Assembly (NCBI GenBank): GCA_043725085.1
Contig: JAYSLY010000022.1
Location: forward strand, 1-17,176
DNA length: 17,176 nt
Source: UBA9630 sp043725085
GTDB lineage: Bacteria; Patescibacteriota; Minisyncoccia; Moranbacterales; UBA2206
Direction of reading: 5' to 3'
The position numbers and the translations under genes are program-made. A model generated the notes under the pieces. It searched no databases and had not been told where the DNA came from. It was given only the letters and a program-made list of their open reading frames with translations. Of the stretch, positions 1 to 5,639 are shown piece after piece. Positions within the stretch are counted from its first letter, which is position 1; each line of letters begins with the position of its first letter.

Positions 1-48
1 GCCAAAGATAAATTATTTGAAAAAATTAGTAAAGATTTAACAAAATAA
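1..48 (+). CDS. C-terminal end of an unidentified protein (partial)
   Basis: The first 15 codons read AKDKLFEKISKDLTK and then meet a TAA stop at 46-48. The composition is lysine-rich and looks like a normal helical protein tail, but the piece is too short to assign to a family. It lies on the same strand as the sugar-nucleotide dehydrogenase 120 bp downstream, so it may be the last gene of an upstream surface-polysaccharide cluster; that link is a guess. The frame could also be open by chance. Confidence 0.4.
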   Translation, partial: AKDKLFEKISKDLTK

Positions 49-69
49 CCAAAAAGTCCGGTTATGAGT

Positions 70-98
70 TTAGTCACTTCTTAAGATTGGAATATACT
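70..98 (+). promoter_or_regulatory. possible sigma70-type promoter for the dehydrogenase gene
   Basis: TATACT at 93-98 matches five of six positions of a -10 box. Seventeen bases upstream, TTAGTC at 70-75 is only a weak -35. It is the best match in the 121-bp gap between the upstream stop codon and the ATG at 170. Read-through from the upstream gene is equally possible. Confidence 0.25.
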
Positions 99-169
99 AG
101 CTTTGCAAAAATCTCATTTTTCGCTATCATTAGGTGGCGTGAGACTAACTAATAATAACAAAGAAAAAT

Positions 170-1462
170 ATGGCAAATGAAAAGAAACCAAAGTCTGTGG
201 CAATTATCGGTCTGGGTTATGTCGGTTTGCCTTTGGCAATCCGCTGCGCAGAAAAAGACTATACCGTCTATGGGCTTGATCTCGACAAAAAGAAAGTTGA
301 TTCGATTAAGCAAGGTCGAAGTCCGTTCAAAGAGGAGTTTATTGAAGAAAGGAAGGCTTTACTCAAAAAAATAGTTGCCTCGACTGATCCAGCCATTCTC
401 AAGAAGGCCGATATTGTGGTTGTTTGCGTGCCAACTCCCGTTGATGAAAAATTCTTTCCTATTCTCACTCCCCTCACTCAAGCGACAGAAATGATTGTTA
501 AAAATCATAAAGTTGGGCAGCTGATTATGATCGAATCGACCATCAACCCGGGAATTTGCGATGATATCATCGCACCAATTCTCATTGGAGCTGGTATGAA
601 AGAAGGAAAAGATTTTTTCCTCGGCCATTGTCCGGAGCGCATCAATCCCGGGGATATCAAATGGAACGTCACTAATATTCCGCGTGTCCTCGGCGCTTCT
701 TCTCCTGCCGGCCTTGAAATTGCCAAAAATTTTTATGAATCAATTATTGACGCCCCAATTAAACTGATGGGCTCAATCAAGGAAGCGGAAGCCTGCAAGG
801 TGGTGGAAAATTCTTTTCGCGATATCAACATCGCTTTTGTGAATGAACTGGCCAAGAGTTTTGACAAACTGGAAATTGACGTCAAAAACGTGATTGACGG
901 CGCCGCTACCAAACCATTTGCCTTCATGGCCCACTACCCGGGCCGCGGGGTTGGCGGACATTGTATTCCGGTTGATCCATACTACTTAATCGAAAAAGCC
1001 AAAGCGTCCGGCTTCGACCACAAGTTTTTGCGCGTTGCTCGCGAAATCAATAACTCAATGCCAAGCTACACCGTAGAAGCAATGCAAGATCTCCTAAATG
1101 AAATCAAATTGCCCATGAAAGATACAGCCATTGGTGTGATGGGCCTTTCCTATAAGGCCAACGTTGATGATTTGCGCGAGTCTCCCGCCATCAAAATCAT
1201 CACTGAGCTCGAGAAAAAACAAGCCAAAATCATTCGCTATGATCCGTTCATCAAAGGCATGTCAGATGTGCCTGACCTCAAAGCATTTCTCAAAAAATGC
1301 ACAGCAATAATTTTAGTCACTAACCACAATGAATTTGCCACGCTTGATCCAAAAGAATTCAAGAAAAATGGCATAAAAGCCATTGTTGACGGAATGAATT
1401 GTCTGGACAAAAACAAAATCAAAAAACTGGGAATCAAGTATCGCGGGATTGGGAGAAAATAA
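170..1462 (+). CDS. wbpA: UDP-N-acetylglucosamine/UDP-hexose 6-dehydrogenase (WbpA/UDPGDH family)
   Basis: NAD-dependent dehydrogenase of 430 residues, the usual family length. It oxidises the C6 hydroxyl of a UDP-sugar to a uronic acid for surface polysaccharide synthesis in the cytoplasm. The N-terminal Rossmann motif GLGYVGLP starts near residue 15. The central-domain signatures are GHCPERINPGD and VVENSFRDINIAFVNELA. The catalytic cysteine lies in GRGVGGHCIPVDPYYL, and a C-terminal UDP-binding Rossmann domain contains GLSYKANVDDLRESPA. The ENSFRDINIAFVNEL block and the PVDP ending of the Cys motif resemble WbpA-type UDP-GlcNAc dehydrogenases more than WecC or plain UDP-glucose dehydrogenases; this subfamily choice is by memory. 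No Shine-Dalgarno is visible before the ATG. A clear terminator follows at 1479. It is the only complete plus-strand gene in the window. Confidence 0.88.
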   Translation: MANEKKPKSVAIIGLGYVGLPLAIRCAEKDYTVYGLDLDKKKVDSIKQGRSPFKEEFIEERKALLKKIVASTDPAILKKADIVVVCVPTPVDEKFFPILTPLTQATEMIVKNHKVGQLIMIESTINPGICDDIIAPILIGAGMKEGKDFFLGHCPERINPGDIKWNVTNIPRVLGASSPAGLEIAKNFYESIIDAPIKLMGSIKEAEACKVVENSFRDINIAFVNELAKSFDKLEIDVKNVIDGAATKPFAFMAHYPGRGVGGHCIPVDPYYLIEKAKASGFDHKFLRVAREINNSMPSYTVEAMQDLLNEIKLPMKDTAIGVMGLSYKANVDDLRESPAIKIITELEKKQAKIIRYDPFIKGMSDVPDLKAFLKKCTAIILVTNHNEFATLDPKEFKKNGIKAIVDGMNCLDKNKIKKLGIKYRGIGRK

Positions 1463-1478
1463 TTTATCTTGAATTCAA

Positions 1479-1512
1479 AAAAAGCGTTCCAATTGGAGCG
1501 CTTTTTATTTTT
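1479..1512 (+). terminator. rho-independent terminator after the dehydrogenase gene
   Basis: The stem at 1479-1490 pairs with 1495-1506 (12 bp including one G-U pair) around an AATT loop. A T-rich run follows, interrupted by one A at 1507. It starts 17 bp after the stop codon of the dehydrogenase. The A-rich left arm means it could also work weakly on the other strand. Confidence 0.85.
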
Positions 1513-1533
1513 CCGAAATAAACTTGATGTGTC

Positions 1534-1585
1534 ATTCCCGCGACCGCGTGCCGCCTTAGCTTTAGCGGTGGCGCAAGGCGGGAAT
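1534..1585. repeat. REP-like palindromic repeat with ATTCCCGC/GCGGGAAT ends
   Basis: ATTCCCGC at 1534-1541 is the exact inverse of GCGGGAAT at 1578-1585. A second inverted pair nests inside it (GCCGCC 1550-1555 with GGTGGC 1567-1572, one G-U). The block is markedly more G+C-rich than its surroundings. Short palindromes of the form CATTCCCGC...GCGGGAATCC are a recurrent intergenic repeat type in many bacteria; assignment to such a family is from memory. It sits between two terminator-like hairpins in a gene-free stretch. Confidence 0.6.
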
Positions 1586-1648
1586 CCAGGCTCCACTAGT
1601 TATAAATTATAGATGAGCGAATTATAAATTTACTAGCTTCTATTTTTC

Positions 1649-1758
1649 TTGTCGGTTCAATTCTCCCGAATTGAACCTTTTATTTCTAATCAACTAACTA
1701 AAACTACAACGCTGAACAAGAACTATATGGTTCAGGTCAGGAGACACTGAACCGACAA
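1649..1758. other. 110-bp element of alternating GGTTCA/TGAACC blocks (structured RNA or small mobile element)
   Basis: TTGTCGGTTCA at 1649-1659 is the perfect 11-base inverse of TGAACCGACAA at 1748-1758. Inside are further pairable blocks: 1654-1663 with 1668-1677 (10 bp), 1712-1717 with 1730-1735 (6 bp), and 1729-1735 with 1747-1753 (7 bp). Because arms are shared, several pairings exclude each other. This is what a switching RNA or a MITE with terminal inverted repeats could look like. It occupies the 376-bp gene-free gap 1463-1838. The rest of that gap holds the terminator at 1479, the palindrome at 1534 and, after 1759, nothing I can name. No convincing reading frame is present. Confidence 0.5.
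1654..1685 (+). terminator. perfect hairpin with T-tail (terminator-like, plus strand)
   Basis: GGTTCAATTC (1654-1663) and GAATTGAACC (1668-1677) form a perfect 10-bp stem with a TCCC loop, followed by TTTTATTT. It has the shape of an intrinsic terminator for plus-strand transcripts, but the stem is A/T-rich and its left arm can alternatively pair with 1748-1758. The minus-strand reading lacks a T-run, so it does not obviously terminate proS. Confidence 0.45.
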
Positions 1759-1838
1759 TGTATCAACTATTTTGGCATCGTATGCTATTTTAGTGTACTC
1801 TTTTTTAGCATTCAAAAACTTAATGCCGATTTTAAGCC

Positions 1839-3068
1839 CTATTTTACCATTCCCAAAAGCTCCTCAATTTTCACAATCTGACTGTCTTTTTCATTGCGTT
1901 TTTTCAGCTCAACCCCGCCTGCTTGCAAAGATTTTTCACTAATGATGACGCGATATGGCAGGCCCAAGAGATCGGCATCGGCGAATTTTTCTCCGGCCGA
2001 AACTTCTCGATCATCAAACAGCACTTCAATGTTTTGCGCGTTTAGTTTTTCATATAATTCTTGCGCTTCCGCGTTCTTTCCCAGGCTAATCAGATGCACG
2101 CGAAAAGGCGCGACAGCTTCGGGCCAAATAATACCTTTTTCATCATGTGAAATTTCCACAATTGTACCCATCAGACGTGCCAGACCAATTCCATAACAAC
2201 CCATAATAATCGCCTGATCAGCGCCATTTTGGTCCTTGTAGGTTAAATTAAACGGCGTGGAATATTTTGTGCCAAGCTTGAAAATATTGCCTACTTCCAC
2301 CGCTTTTGTTTCACGCAAATTAGCATTGCCGCAAAGCGGGCATTTATGCTCTAGGTCTTCAATAATTTCTTTGTTGATTGCGATGTGACAGGCGTCACAG
2401 ACATAAATCGTATCCTCGCCCGCTTCGGTTTCCGCCTGAAATTCGTGAGAATATTTGGCAAAAGTTCCGCCGGAAGCATAGGTGAAATATGTCTTATCGC
2501 CAATTCCCGCTCTTTGGAAAATATTTTTGTAAGCCTGCGCTACTCGATCATAATATTCATCCAAATCAGCCTGATCGGCGTGAAAAGAATAGAGATCTTT
2601 CATAATAAACTCGCGCAAACGCAAGATGCCTGATTTGGCTCTTTTTTCTCCGCGAAATTTATTTTGGAAATGATAGACCGCCCTAGGCAGATCCTTATAT
2701 GACTCAATAATTTTTTTCGCTAGCGGCGCCACGACTTCTTCGTGTGTTGGAGCGAGCGCCATATTCTGTTCGTCGCCCAAACCGACTTTCATCAAAATAT
2801 CCAAGCCCTCCCAGCGACCGGTTTTCTCCCAGTTTTCTTTCGGATGCATCGACGGCATATACATTTCCTGACCGGAAACAGCGTTGATTTCTTCGCGAAT
2901 AATCTCTTCGATTTTTTTGCAGGTTCGCCAGCCCAGCGGCAAATAGGAATAGACCCCTGCCATCAATTTGTCGATATAGCCCCCTCTGATGAGCAGTTGG
3001 GCATTGATGCTTTCCTCGTCTTTCGGCGCGACTTTATTGGTTTTGGAAAAAAGCTGTGATTGTTTCAT
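1839..3068 (-). CDS. proS: prolyl-tRNA synthetase, short form lacking the editing (INS) domain
   Basis: Class II aminoacyl-tRNA synthetase that charges tRNA-Pro with proline. The 409 residues contain the motif 2 region (FQNKFRGEKR and RLREFIMKDLYSFH, about 134-163), motif 3 (GCYGIGLARLMG, 290-301) and a C-terminal anticodon-binding domain with DDREVSAGEKFADADLLGLPYRV. Usual bacterial ProRS is about 570 residues because a YbaK-like editing domain of about 180 residues sits between motifs 2 and 3. Here only about 45 residues connect HEFQAETEAGED to VEVGNIFKLGTKYS, and they carry Cys224, Cys227, Cys243 and Cys246 in a CxxC...CxxC zinc-ribbon-like pattern. The enzyme is therefore predicted unable to clear Ala-tRNA-Pro in cis. 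It follows the proB-like gene by 73 bp and has its own promoter candidate. Confidence 0.93.
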   Translation of the reverse strand: MKQSQLFSKTNKVAPKDEESINAQLLIRGGYIDKLMAGVYSYLPLGWRTCKKIEEIIREEINAVSGQEMYMPSMHPKENWEKTGRWEGLDILMKVGLGDEQNMALAPTHEEVVAPLAKKIIESYKDLPRAVYHFQNKFRGEKRAKSGILRLREFIMKDLYSFHADQADLDEYYDRVAQAYKNIFQRAGIGDKTYFTYASGGTFAKYSHEFQAETEAGEDTIYVCDACHIAINKEIIEDLEHKCPLCGNANLRETKAVEVGNIFKLGTKYSTPFNLTYKDQNGADQAIIMGCYGIGLARLMGTIVEISHDEKGIIWPEAVAPFRVHLISLGKNAEAQELYEKLNAQNIEVLFDDREVSAGEKFADADLLGLPYRVIISEKSLQAGGVELKKRNEKDSQIVKIEELLGMVK

Positions 3069-3095
3069 TGTGGTTTTTGATAAATGGTTAATCTT

Positions 3096-3103
3096 CTCCT
3101 CCT
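3096..3103 (-). promoter_or_regulatory. strong Shine-Dalgarno sequence displaced 27 nt from the proS ATG
   Basis: On the minus strand AGGAGGAG lies 27 nt before the ATG at 3068, too far for normal use. It is the only strong Shine-Dalgarno match I noticed before a gene in this window. The nearest in-frame codon at a usable distance is an ATT, so an unusual upstream start or a non-translational role (initially transcribed sequence) is possible. Confidence 0.35.
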
Positions 3104-3104
3104 A

Positions 3105-3134
3105 AGTATATTATAGATAGCTCTCTGTCGTCAA
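3105..3134 (-). promoter_or_regulatory. sigma70-type promoter for proS
   Basis: On the minus strand TTGACG (3134-3129, five of six) is followed by an 18-bp spacer and TATACT (3110-3105, five of six). It lies in the 73-bp gap between the proB-like gene and proS, and initiation would fall right at the AGGAGGAG sequence. Confidence 0.6.
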
Positions 3135-3141
3135 TTTAGAA

Positions 3142-3891
3142 CTAAGCCAAGAATTTTGTTCCAAAATTTTCCTCATCAGCAACTGAGCGCAGAATAAAAT
3201 TCCTTTCTTTAGCTGGCGCCAAACACACCCGCATCCCCGCTTTAGCCAGCTCAGCCAGAGATAGTATTTTTGTCCGCATTCCATTCTTGCCATTACCAAG
3301 CCGGCTCCCGCCTTTGGCAAATTTCAAAACCGAATCAAGCTCGGAAATTCTAATCTTATGCAAGACGTTTTTCTTGGCGTCCAAAAATCCCGCCTGATCA
3401 AAACCAATAATAGCAATTTTGGCGTCAATAAGCTTACACATCAATTTAAATAGTTTGTCGTTATCGGCACAATGGCGTAGCGCTTCAACTTCTTCACTGT
3501 CAATCACATCATTGGCATTAATGATTGGCACAACCCCAAGCTCGAGTGCTTCGTGCATAATTTTTTTGGTCAATTTTGTTTTGGCACTTTTTGCATCAAC
3601 TAGCTGTTCATCCGTAAGTAGTAGCTGCGCACCGTCTAGCCCAAGTTGGGAAAGATTTTTTGTATAAGTTTGCATGATTCTTGGCTGACCAACCGCTGAG
3701 CGCAAATTTTTTGAGCGTCCATCATGCGAATCACTTGCCACTGCACCGGACGTAACAATAAAAACGCCATAACCATTTTGGATAAGTTTTGCAATTTGCA
3801 CGCAAACGCTTTTGATAAATCTTTCTCTAATCCTGCCCAACTCCACCAAAGTTACGGAGCCGAGTTTTATCCCGATAATTTTTTTCTGCAT
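3142..3891 (-). CDS. proB: glutamate 5-kinase-like amino acid kinase, without PUA domain
   Basis: Amino-acid kinase fold protein of 249 residues, matching the catalytic half of glutamate 5-kinase, which phosphorylates glutamate in the first step of proline synthesis. Visible motifs are KLGS (9-12), IVTSGAVAS (45-53), AVGQ (66-69), VVPIINANDVI (120-130), ADNDKL (142-147) and a C-terminal NGKNGMRTKI loop ending at Lys208. The family usually reads INEND, so Glu is replaced by Ala here, and the final loop has one or two extra residues relative to TGGMSTK. No C-terminal PUA domain is present, as in many short forms. No proA lies nearby. The neighbour is proS, suggesting a shared proline theme. Expression is probably controlled by the leader and terminator directly upstream. 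The kinase fold is secure; the substrate is less so. Confidence 0.8.
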   Translation of the reverse strand: MQKKIIGIKLGSVTLVELGRIRERFIKSVCVQIAKLIQNGYGVFIVTSGAVASDSHDGRSKNLRSAVGQPRIMQTYTKNLSQLGLDGAQLLLTDEQLVDAKSAKTKLTKKIMHEALELGVVPIINANDVIDSEEVEALRHCADNDKLFKLMCKLIDAKIAIIGFDQAGFLDAKKNVLHKIRISELDSVLKFAKGGSRLGNGKNGMRTKILSLAELAKAGMRVCLAPAKERNFILRSVADEENFGTKFLA

Positions 3892-3910
3892 AATATTTTA
3901 AAAAATGATT

Positions 3911-3939
3911 AAAAAAACAGCTTCCCTTGGGCAAGCTGT
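3911..3939 (-). terminator. intrinsic terminator 19 nt upstream of the proB-like start codon
   Basis: On the minus strand ACAGCTT-g-CCC-AA-GGG-AAGCTGT forms a 10-bp stem with one bulge, running straight into seven T residues (3917-3911). Only 19 nt separate it from the ATG at 3891. It either ends the hpf transcript or, since a promoter and structured leader lie between it and hpf, acts as an attenuator for the proB-like gene. Confidence 0.8.
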
Positions 3940-3977
3940 CTCATGTCTGTTTGCAATAACTCAAGTCCTAATCTCCA

Positions 3978-4065
3978 ATTCCAAACACACAAAAGCAGCC
4001 TGCCTTTGCCGGAACCGGTAAACCAACGTTCATTGTTCTTCTGGCGCTGTTCATATGTTTGGAAT
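3978..4065 (-). promoter_or_regulatory. candidate riboswitch/attenuator leader of the proB-like gene (unknown class)
   Basis: On the minus strand ATTCCAAACA (4065-4056) is the perfect 10-base partner of TGTTTGGAAT (3987-3978), closing an 88-nt domain. Inside it CAGC..GCC can pair with GGC..GCTG, and GAAC..TGG with CCG.GTTC around a TTTA loop. A consensus promoter at 4077-4106 would start the RNA a few bases before the closing helix. The TGTTTG of the 3' arm can instead pair with CAAACA at 3953-3948, just before the terminator at 3911-3939. I do not recognise a known riboswitch consensus here. No protein-coding frame is convincing in the stretch. Confidence 0.5.
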
Positions 4066-4076
4066 ATTACGCTTTC

Positions 4077-4106
4077 ACTCTAGCAAAAAATGGCTGTTTT
4101 TGTCAA
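4077..4106 (-). promoter_or_regulatory. sigma70-type promoter for the proB-like leader
   Basis: On the minus strand a perfect TTGACA (4106-4101) is followed by an 18-bp spacer and TAGAGT (4082-4077, four of six). It begins just downstream of the hpf stop codon at 4114, so the proB-like gene has its own start of transcription. The predicted start near 4070 is about five bases before the leader's closing helix. Confidence 0.6.
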
Positions 4107-4113
4107 ATCCGGT

Positions 4114-4488
4114 CTATTTCTTAAACCTCGCACCGTCATCAAGCACAATCTTTTTCTTAAGCGAGCGAGCGCCGCGTCTTTTTAGGTCCACCATCTTGCT
4201 TTTGTCTTTCACAATCTGGCAAGACAACTCCTCGCAAGCAATGTCGGCCGAACCCTCAATGCTCTCGGAAGTCTCCTCGGCGCGATAGAGCGCATAGGGA
4301 GTTTTTACCATGAGCTCAACGCGATATTTGCCTTTCTTGTCCAAATCGACTTCCACCTCAAACTCTAAAACATTTTTAATGATTCGATTGACTTTTTGCA
4401 AACGTTTTTCGATATATTCTTTCACCTTATCGCTTGGATCAAAACCCCTAAACATCATTCGCATCGCTTGTTGTTTTTTTACCACCAT
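4114..4488 (-). CDS. hpf: ribosome hibernation-promoting factor, short HPF / S30AE family
   Basis: Protein of 124 residues of the sigma-54 modulation / S30AE family, which binds the small ribosomal subunit in the decoding region and silences ribosomes in starvation or stationary phase. The opening MRMMFRGFDPSDKVKEYIE followed by KRLQKVNRII, the alternating-charge strand FEVEVDLDKKGKYRVELMV and the helix with SIEGSADIACEELSCQIVKDK give the usual beta-alpha-beta-beta-beta-alpha pattern. The basic tail ends with RGARSLKKKIVLDDGARFKK. The C-terminal dimerisation domain of long HPF is absent. The N-terminus may start at Met1 or at the internal Met9/Met11; no Shine-Dalgarno decides this. It lies 71 bp downstream of murB and is followed by the promoter of the proB-like gene. 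Confidence 0.87.
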   Translation of the reverse strand: MVVKKQQAMRMMFRGFDPSDKVKEYIEKRLQKVNRIIKNVLEFEVEVDLDKKGKYRVELMVKTPYALYRAEETSESIEGSADIACEELSCQIVKDKSKMVDLKRRGARSLKKKIVLDDGARFKK

Positions 4489-4559
4489 ATATTTTTGATC
4501 GAGATTATGAGGAAATTGACATTTTCCCTAAAACCCCGACATGTTATTTGCTGTAAAAA

Positions 4560-5510
4560 TTAGAACCCGACATATATTATTTCTTCTTGCAGTTGCACAT
4601 CAAATTCTTCGCGTAATTTTTGCTTGATCATACTGGAAAGAATTATGACATCCTCAGCTGTAGCCGTCCCATCGTTTATGAAAAAATTGGCATGTTTTTC
4701 ACTCACCATCACGCCACCGATTTTTTTCCCGCGAAATCCGGCTTCTTCAATCAGCCATCCGGCGGGAATCACGCCATCCTTAGCTTTTGCTCCCGTATCT
4801 TTTGCAAATCCTTCCAATAGCTCTTGATTTTCTACGATAGGATTTTTGAAAATACTTCCCGAACTAAAACCCTTTGGCTGATGCTCCGCGCGAATCTTGA
4901 TAATTTCTTGCATCCTTTTTTCAATTGCTTCTTTATCACCTTTTGTAAATTTCAGTTTAGCCGATAGAACAATCGTCCCGGGATTTTCTTTAAAAAAACT
5001 ATTTCGATAGGAAAATTTGCAATCCGCTTTTTTGTACTCCACAATATTAGTACGACTGCCAGAAATTTCTAGCGCACGCACGCTTTCGATATTGTTTGCC
5101 ATCTCTCCACCAAAAGCTCCGGCATTGCCCCGCACCGCTCCACCAACCGTGCCAGGAATTCCCGTCGCCCATTCCATTCCGGTTAGTTCACTCTTCTTGG
5201 CAAAATTGACCACGCCCGAAAGACTTTCTCCTGCCCAGTACTCAATAACTTCTCCTGCATTTTTAATCCCCTTCTGTATCTTGTCTCTTGTTTCTTGTAC
5301 CTTAATAACTAATCCATCAAAACCCTTATCGCTAAAAAGAATATTACTCCCTCCGCCCAGCATAAAAATTTCTAAATTTTCTTTTTTGGCAAAATCCAAC
5401 GCCTCCAAAAGCTCCTCCTCATTTTTCACCGCGACAAAAAACTTCGCCGGTCCGCCGATTCTAAATGTGGTCAAGGGAGTAAGCGGGATGTTTTTTTGAA
5501 TATCTAGCAT
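4560..5510 (-). CDS. murB: UDP-N-acetylenolpyruvoylglucosamine reductase
   Basis: FAD/NADPH enzyme of 316 residues that reduces UDP-GlcNAc-enolpyruvate to UDP-MurNAc, the second committed step of peptidoglycan synthesis. FAD-binding motifs are GGGSNILFS (52-60) and GIPGTVGGAVRGNAGAFGGE (117-136). The substrate loop SYRNS has Arg169. The catalytic Ser219 sits in SSGSIFKNP, HANFFIN is at 273-279, and the final acid is probably Glu310 in EEIIYVG. All three classical active-site residues are present. Residues 71-80 (VQETRDKIQK) are encoded by a degenerate heptamer repeat and look inserted relative to relatives I remember. Unlike murG and murC, this gene sits apart from the main cluster, behind its own promoter candidate and after a large hairpin. 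Confidence 0.95.
   Translation of the reverse strand: MLDIQKNIPLTPLTTFRIGGPAKFFVAVKNEEELLEALDFAKKENLEIFMLGGGSNILFSDKGFDGLVIKVQETRDKIQKGIKNAGEVIEYWAGESLSGVVNFAKKSELTGMEWATGIPGTVGGAVRGNAGAFGGEMANNIESVRALEISGSRTNIVEYKKADCKFSYRNSFFKENPGTIVLSAKLKFTKGDKEAIEKRMQEIIKIRAEHQPKGFSSGSIFKNPIVENQELLEGFAKDTGAKAKDGVIPAGWLIEEAGFRGKKIGGVMVSEKHANFFINDGTATAEDVIILSSMIKQKLREEFDVQLQEEIIYVGF
5274..5301. repeat. four degenerate TTGTATC heptamers inside murB
   Basis: On the plus strand the units are CTGTATC, TTGTCTC, TTGTTTC and TTGTACC, each seven bases. They encode VQETRDKIQ of MurB in the linker after the FAD-binding GGGSN region. The same heptamer appears twice between murC and murG (11607-11620). Confidence 0.55.
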
Positions 5511-5537
5511 ATGCGCCTAAAAACTATTTACACTTCT

Positions 5538-5566
5538 ATTCTAACACAAAAACCACCCACACCCAA
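5538..5566 (-). promoter_or_regulatory. possible promoter for murB
   Basis: On the minus strand TTGGGT (5566-5561, three of six) and TAGAAT (5543-5538, five of six) are 17 bp apart. Initiation near 5531 would leave a leader of about 20 nt before the murB ATG at 5510. It lies just beyond the hairpin at 5568-5615. Confidence 0.4.
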
Positions 5567-5567
5567 A

Positions 5568-5615
5568 CAAACAGAAGCTAAGCTTCGGGAACTCCCGAAG
5601 CTTAGCTTCTGTTTG
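5568..5615. repeat. 23-bp-arm perfect hairpin between the ATPase gene and murB (terminator and/or palindromic element)
   Basis: Arms 5568-5590 and 5593-5615 are exact inverses with a two-base AC centre. Each arm also contains its own small palindrome (GAAGCT-A-AGCTTC), so the element is two mini-hairpins in inverted orientation, like a paired REP unit. On the minus strand it is followed by TTTGTTTGGG, a poor T-run, so it could terminate the ATPase transcript only moderately well. It starts 24 bp after the ATPase stop codon. Confidence 0.7.
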
Positions 5616-5639
5616 ACCGACCTTCTGACCAATAAATTC

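Noticed and set aside
1649..1677. tRNA-like GGTTCAATTC (T-arm resemblance)
   Set aside because: No acceptor, D-arm or anticodon stem fits around it; the stem is a simple hairpin.
1763..1838. Possible proS terminator on the minus strand (GGCATT/AATGCC-like pairs)
   Set aside because: Stems of only 4-6 bp and no T-run in the right orientation; no terminator can be supported here.
3111..3320. 69-codon minus-strand frame overlapping the end of the proB-like gene
   Set aside because: Out-of-frame shadow of the kinase gene with no start signal of its own.
4529..4580. Imperfect direct repeat (TAAAACCCCGACATGTTATTT and TAGAACCCGACATATATTATTT) at the end of murB
   Set aside because: Short and A/T-rich with several mismatches; could be a small duplication but chance is not excluded.
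5017..5499. 160-codon plus-strand open frame opposite murB
   Set aside because: Antisense shadow of a well-supported murB gene; low-complexity Ser/Pro-rich translation with no recognisable motif.
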